Position numbers and translations under genes: made by a program. Below, in pieces: positions 60,529 to 64,000 of a stretch of 64,000 bases of DNA. Under the pieces are notes generated by a model. That model did no database searches. It was not told the origin of the DNA and saw only the letters and a list, made by a program, of their open reading frames with translations. Every line of letters starts with the position of its first letter. Within the stretch, counting starts at the first letter, position 1. The DNA is taken from contig NZ_JAHHQJ010000004.1 of the NCBI RefSeq assembly GCF_020026455.1, positions 124,001-188,000 of the forward strand, in the 5' to 3' direction. Source of the DNA: Alistipes sp. Its GTDB lineage: Bacteria; Bacteroidota; Bacteroidia; Bacteroidales; Rikenellaceae.

Positions 60529-60556
60529 CAAAGATATTGTTTTTTTCGTATTTTTG
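60529..60556. promoter_or_regulatory. Divergent -7 boxes for the lipoprotein and nitroreductase genes
   Basis: TATCTTTG on the minus strand (60536-60529) and TATTTTTG on the plus strand (60549-60556) lie back to back 12 bp apart, so the two promoters probably compete for polymerase. Confidence 0.5.
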
Positions 60557-60584
60557 CAATAAACCTACGAAAACGCAACGGATT

Positions 60585-61115
60585 ATGGAATTCAAAGAAT
60601 TGATCGCAAAACGCCGCTCGGTCCGTAAATTCACCGACCGCGAAGTTCCCCGTGCAACGGTGGAGCGCATTCTTCACGAGGCCCTTTCTGCCCCTTCGGC
60701 CCGCAATACGCGCACGACGCGTTTTCTGGTGGTCGACGATCCGGCGCTGGTGGCCCGCATGGCCGAAATGCGCGATTACGGGGCGGCGTTTCTGAAGGGT
60801 GCGCCGCTGGCGATTCTGGTGCTGGGCGAGACCTCGGCGAGCGATCTGTGGCGCGAGAACGCCGCGATTGCGGCCACACTGCTCCAGCTGGCCTGCGTCG
60901 ACGAAGGGCTGGCTTCGTGCTGGGTGCACGTCAACGGACGGCCCCGCCGCAAGGATGCTCCCGACGGGGAGCAGGCCGCCGATTACCTCCGCAGCTTCCT
61001 GCCCGTCCCCGAGGGTTGCGAACCCCTCTGTGCCATCGCTCTGGGCTATTCCGACTTCTCCCCTGCCCCGCTGCCGCCTGCCGACGACGAGGCGCGGATT
61101 CTTCGGCTCGAATAG
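60585..61115 (+). CDS. Nitroreductase family protein
   Basis: A 176-residue flavoprotein of the NfsB/FRP type. The FMN-binding start KRRSVRKFTDREVPRATVERILHEALSAPSARN and the later ACVDEGLASCWVHVNGRP and ALGYSDF are typical. It is a short version, probably an NAD(P)H-dependent reductase of unknown substrate. The start at 60585 is preferred; the frame extends upstream through unrelated sequence. Confidence 0.92.
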   Translation: MEFKELIAKRRSVRKFTDREVPRATVERILHEALSAPSARNTRTTRFLVVDDPALVARMAEMRDYGAAFLKGAPLAILVLGETSASDLWRENAAIAATLLQLACVDEGLASCWVHVNGRPRRKDAPDGEQAADYLRSFLPVPEGCEPLCAIALGYSDFSPAPLPPADDEARILRLE

Positions 61116-61117
61116 CA

Positions 61118-61147
61118 GGAAAGGACATCCCGAAGGGTGTCCTTTCC
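61118..61147 (+). terminator. Terminator of the nitroreductase gene
   Basis: GGAAAGGACA (61118-61127) pairs with TGTCCTTTCC (61138-61147), with an inner CCC/GGG. Confidence 0.75.
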
Positions 61148-61264
61148 CGTTTCATATCGGTGCGGCAGAATGTCGCTCCTTGTTCTCTGCGCCCCATTAT
61201 TTGCGCCTTGTTCTCCGCTCCTCGCTCCTCAGTGCCGGTGCCGGGCGTTTGCGTTTATCCGAAA

Positions 61265-61300
61265 AGAGAGAGGTCCGGACACAATTCCGGACCTCTCTTT
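61265..61300 (-). terminator. Terminator of recJ
   Basis: A stem of about 15 bp (61286-61300 with 61265-61279) lies 17 bp after the recJ stop, followed on the minus strand by TCTTTTC. Confidence 0.8.
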
Positions 61301-61316
61301 GGTGACGGGGGTAGAA

Positions 61317-63083
61317 CTACCTGTTCAGAACCGGTTTGATGTCCTTGATCCGGAGCTGGGTGGTCACCGTTCCCCGATAGTGGTTTTCGACAATCTGGTA
61401 GCAGACGTCGATCGGGCGTCCCGAGCGCACCCATTCGTAGTGCGTGGGTTGCTGGAAGGCGATAGCCTGGATCTTGGTGTTGGGCTTCTGCCGCTGCATC
61501 AGGTCCATGCGCAGGTGCTCGCACTCCATGCCGACGAGTTTGGCGTCGCCATGGTTGCTCACGCCGTAGGTTGCGAAGACCGGCGCCGTATTGCCCGGCC
61601 CGAAGGGCTGGAAGCGGTTGAGGTCCTTGCGGAAGGCCGGCGTGACGTCCGAGAAGAGCAGTTCGCTGTCGATGTCCACCTGCGGGACGAGCATCTGCGG
61701 ATCGATGTTCTCCTCCACATATGCGTTGAACCGCCGCGTGAACTCGCCGACGTTTTCCGGACGCATCGTCAACCCTGCGGCATACATGTGTCCGCCGAAG
61801 TTTTCCAGCAGATCCGAGCACGACTCGACGGCCTGGTAAAGGTCGAATCCGGGGACCGAACGCGCCGAGCCGGTCACAAAGCCGTTGCTCATCGTCAGCA
61901 CCACCGTCGGACGGTAGTAGGTTTCGATCAGACGCGAGGCGACGATACCCACGATGCCCTTCATCCAGCGGGGATTGTAGATCACGGTGCTCTTGAGGGC
62001 CTTCATTTCGGGATTGCCCTCGATATAGTCGTGCGCTTCCTGCGTGACGGAGCGGTCGATCGACTTGCGGTCCTGGTTGTAGGCGTCGATCACGCTGCCG
62101 AACTCCTCGGCGATCGACTCGTTGCCCTCGATCAGCAGTTCCACGGCGGCATGTCCGCCCGAAGGCGAGGCATTTTCGTCGTTCTCGTCCATCCGCATCC
62201 GGCCGGCGGCGTTGATGCGCGGCCCGATCTTGAAGACGATGTCGTCGATGGTGATATTGTGTTTGTCCAGCCCGCAGATCTTGATGATCGACAGCAAACC
62301 TTTCGACGGCTCGCGGTTGAGGTTCTTCAGACCGAAATAGGCCAGAATGCGGTTCTCGCCCACCAGCGGCACGATGTCCGAGGCGATCGATACGACCAGC
62401 AGGTCCAGCAGCGGCAGAATCTGCTCGAAGGGCATGTTGTTTTTCTGCGCATAGGCCTGCACGAGTTTGAATCCCACGCCGCAACCCGACAGTTCGTCGA
62501 ACGGGTAGGAGCAGTCGACCCGCTTGGGGTCCAGAACGGCTACGGCCTTGGGAATCTCCTCGGCCGGGAGGTGGTGGTCGCAGATGATGAAATCCACGCC
62601 TTTCGTCTTCGCATAGACAACCTTTTCCGTGGCTTTGATGCCGCAGTCCAGGGCGATGATAAGCCCCACGCCCTTGCGGGCGGCCAGGTCGATCCCCTTG
62701 ATCGAAATACCGTATCCTTCGGTATAACGGTCGGGGATGTAGAACATCAGGTTTTTGTGCCCGATCTGGCGCAGAAACTTGTAAACCAGAGCAACGGCCG
62801 TACAGCCGTCCACGTCGTAGTCGCCGTAAACCATGATCTTCTCCTGGTTCGCAACGGCCCGTTCGACCCGCTCGACCGCCTTCTCCATGTCCTTCATCAG
62901 GAACGGATCGTGCAGGTCGGCGAGGCTCGGTTTAAAGAACTTCCCCGCCTTCTCTACGGTGTCTATGCCTCTCTGTACGAGTAGATTGGCCAACACTGGC
63001 GAGATCCGCAGAGCAGCTGCCATACCGGCTGCCGTCGCGGGGTCGCCCTGTGGCTTCACTACCCAGCGTTTTTCTATAGGCAT
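61317..63083 (-). CDS. recJ: Single-stranded-DNA-specific exonuclease RecJ
   Basis: A 588-residue DHH-family 5'-3' exonuclease for recombination and mismatch repair. The metal motifs are MVYGDYDVDGCTAVAL, ALDCGIKA, ICDHHLP and GPRINAAGRMRMDE. The DHHA1 part holds GHMYAAGLTM, and an OB-fold segment ends the protein (RIKDIKPVLNR). Confidence 0.97.
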   Translation of the reverse strand: MPIEKRWVVKPQGDPATAAGMAAALRISPVLANLLVQRGIDTVEKAGKFFKPSLADLHDPFLMKDMEKAVERVERAVANQEKIMVYGDYDVDGCTAVALVYKFLRQIGHKNLMFYIPDRYTEGYGISIKGIDLAARKGVGLIIALDCGIKATEKVVYAKTKGVDFIICDHHLPAEEIPKAVAVLDPKRVDCSYPFDELSGCGVGFKLVQAYAQKNNMPFEQILPLLDLLVVSIASDIVPLVGENRILAYFGLKNLNREPSKGLLSIIKICGLDKHNITIDDIVFKIGPRINAAGRMRMDENDENASPSGGHAAVELLIEGNESIAEEFGSVIDAYNQDRKSIDRSVTQEAHDYIEGNPEMKALKSTVIYNPRWMKGIVGIVASRLIETYYRPTVVLTMSNGFVTGSARSVPGFDLYQAVESCSDLLENFGGHMYAAGLTMRPENVGEFTRRFNAYVEENIDPQMLVPQVDIDSELLFSDVTPAFRKDLNRFQPFGPGNTAPVFATYGVSNHGDAKLVGMECEHLRMDLMQRQKPNTKIQAIAFQQPTHYEWVRSGRPIDVCYQIVENHYRGTVTTQLRIKDIKPVLNR

Positions 63084-63265
63084 ACGAATTGTTATTTATA
63101 TATTTTAACATTTAATTTCCAATTTTCGTTATGGCGCCCTTATCCTTTTTCGGAGTTGCGCCGGTGTTGCCGCCGTCTGTGGCGACGTTTGCAATTACGG
63201 TCCCGTCCCGGCCCTCCTTCGCCGAGGGAGACGGGTGGGATGTCAGATCCTGTTGCGGAGCTCTT

Positions 63266-63976
63266 TCACGAACCGCACGTTATTTCACACCCCAAAGCTG
63301 CGGCCAATTCGCCGACGATCCGCCGTTTGACCTCCTGTATCGACACTTGCGATCCCGTTTCGGCAGTGATCGACGTGACGCCCCGGTCGGTGAATCCGCA
63401 GGGGTTGATGCGCGAGAACCACTCCAGATCGGTCGTCACGTTCAGCGCGAATCCGTGCATGGTAACATAACGCGACGAGCGGACTCCTATTGCGCAGATC
63501 TTGCGCGGCCGAGCCTTTGCAGGGTCGATCCATACGCCCGATGCTCCGGCAATGCGGCCCGCCGCGATTCCGTACTCCGCGACCGTGCGGATCACGGTCT
63601 CCTCCAGCGCTTCGATATACTCGCGCAGTCCGATGCCGAGACGCTCCAGGTCGAGGATCGGATAGCAGACCAGCTGCCCGGGGCCGTGGAAGGTGATGTC
63701 GCCGCCGCGGTCTATGTGAAAGAACTGTGCGCCCATTGCGTGGAGCGCCTCCTGGTTGACGAGCAGATTTTCGGCATGCCCGCTCTTGCCCAGCGTGTAA
63801 ACCGGCGGATGCTCCACCAGCAGGACCGTGCCCGCATCGTCCGGATCGCCGTCGGCTTCCGGGGTGTGGGTCGGACCGGTGCGCTTTCGGGCTACCCTGG
63901 CGTCGAACAACTCCTGCTGCAAATCCCAGCAGGTTTTGTAGTCCATGCGTCCGAGGTCTCGGCAGAAGGCTTTCAT
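63266..63976 (-). CDS. lipB: Lipoyl(octanoyl) transferase
   Basis: A 236-residue enzyme that moves octanoyl from acyl carrier protein to lipoyl domains. The acyl Cys is in INPCGFTDRGVTS and the catalytic Lys in RKICAIGVRSS. VYTLGKSGHAENLL and RGGDITFHGPGQLVCYPI are conserved. An insert rich in Pro, Asp and Gly (RTGPTHTPEADGDPDDAG, about 32-49) is unusual. The start at 63976 is 24 bp from the window edge, so its promoter is outside. The 182-bp gap to recJ shows nothing. Confidence 0.96.
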   Translation of the reverse strand: MKAFCRDLGRMDYKTCWDLQQELFDARVARKRTGPTHTPEADGDPDDAGTVLLVEHPPVYTLGKSGHAENLLVNQEALHAMGAQFFHIDRGGDITFHGPGQLVCYPILDLERLGIGLREYIEALEETVIRTVAEYGIAAGRIAGASGVWIDPAKARPRKICAIGVRSSRYVTMHGFALNVTTDLEWFSRINPCGFTDRGVTSITAETGSQVSIQEVKRRIVGELAAALGCEITCGS

Positions 63977-64000
63977 CGCTACAAACTTTTTACGCTGCGC

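Overview
The window looks like chromosomal DNA of a Bacteroidales gut bacterium, most likely an Alistipes-type member of the Rikenellaceae. The order-level assignment is well supported. There is a SusC/SusD polysaccharide-utilisation locus, a hybrid two-component regulator, lipoproteins with Bacteroidetes lipoboxes, an S46 dipeptidyl-peptidase and many promoters of the Bacteroidetes TTTG / TAnnTTTG type. The genus is inferred only from the high GC content and general gene style. I see no rRNA, tRNA, CRISPR array, insertion sequence, prophage or integrase.

Region by region. The first 0.8 kb holds the 3' end of a membrane-linked endonuclease/exonuclease/phosphatase gene. From 1.0 to 15.2 kb lies a compact glycan locus: SusC, SusD, a surface glycan-binding lipoprotein and a GH3 glucosidase on the minus strand, with a divergent hybrid sensor/regulator and a BACON-GH5 endo-glucanase lipoprotein on the plus strand. 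Together they fit uptake and breakdown of a beta-glucan. From 15.4 to 24.2 kb lies an envelope/signalling island. It has two paralogous secreted proteins with a TonB-type C-terminus, a small Pro/Glu-rich secreted protein, a sigma-54 enhancer-binding response regulator and a hybrid histidine kinase with an HPt domain. A sigma-54-like promoter with repeated TGTGGAA upstream sites lies between the regulator and the small protein.

From 24.2 to 31 kb come a small membrane protein, an ABC exporter pair, pgk and an M13 metallopeptidase. A patatin-like phospholipase with an outer-membrane barrel (31.1-33.4 kb) is divergent from a tight plus-strand cluster: pheS, a TPR protein, an EnvC-like protein, ybeY, a lipoprotein and mnmG (33.5-40.9 kb). 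A minus-strand block follows: ilvE, metG, an S46 peptidase, nadA and mrp (41-48.8 kb). An unusually AT-rich gap separates nadA from mrp. The last part has sppA, a queD-type gene and polA on the plus strand, then mostly minus-strand genes: an outer-membrane barrel, a DUF4136-type lipoprotein, folE, rdgB, a small ABC system, a HAD hydrolase and a lipoprotein. A divergent nitroreductase, then recJ and lipB, close the window.

The strongest unexplained signals are regulatory. An identical 20-base sequence with inner dyad symmetry (TTTATCG-AAAAA-CGATAAA) sits at exactly the same distance from the promoter of the ABC exporter (24.6 kb) and of sppA (48.9 kb). The sigma-54 module at 19.6-24.1 kb appears to carry its own enhancer sites and target gene. 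A 20-base palindrome covers the promoter -33 region of pgk. The nadA-mrp gap has repeated TTGTCAAC-like motifs close to a weak change in base skew.
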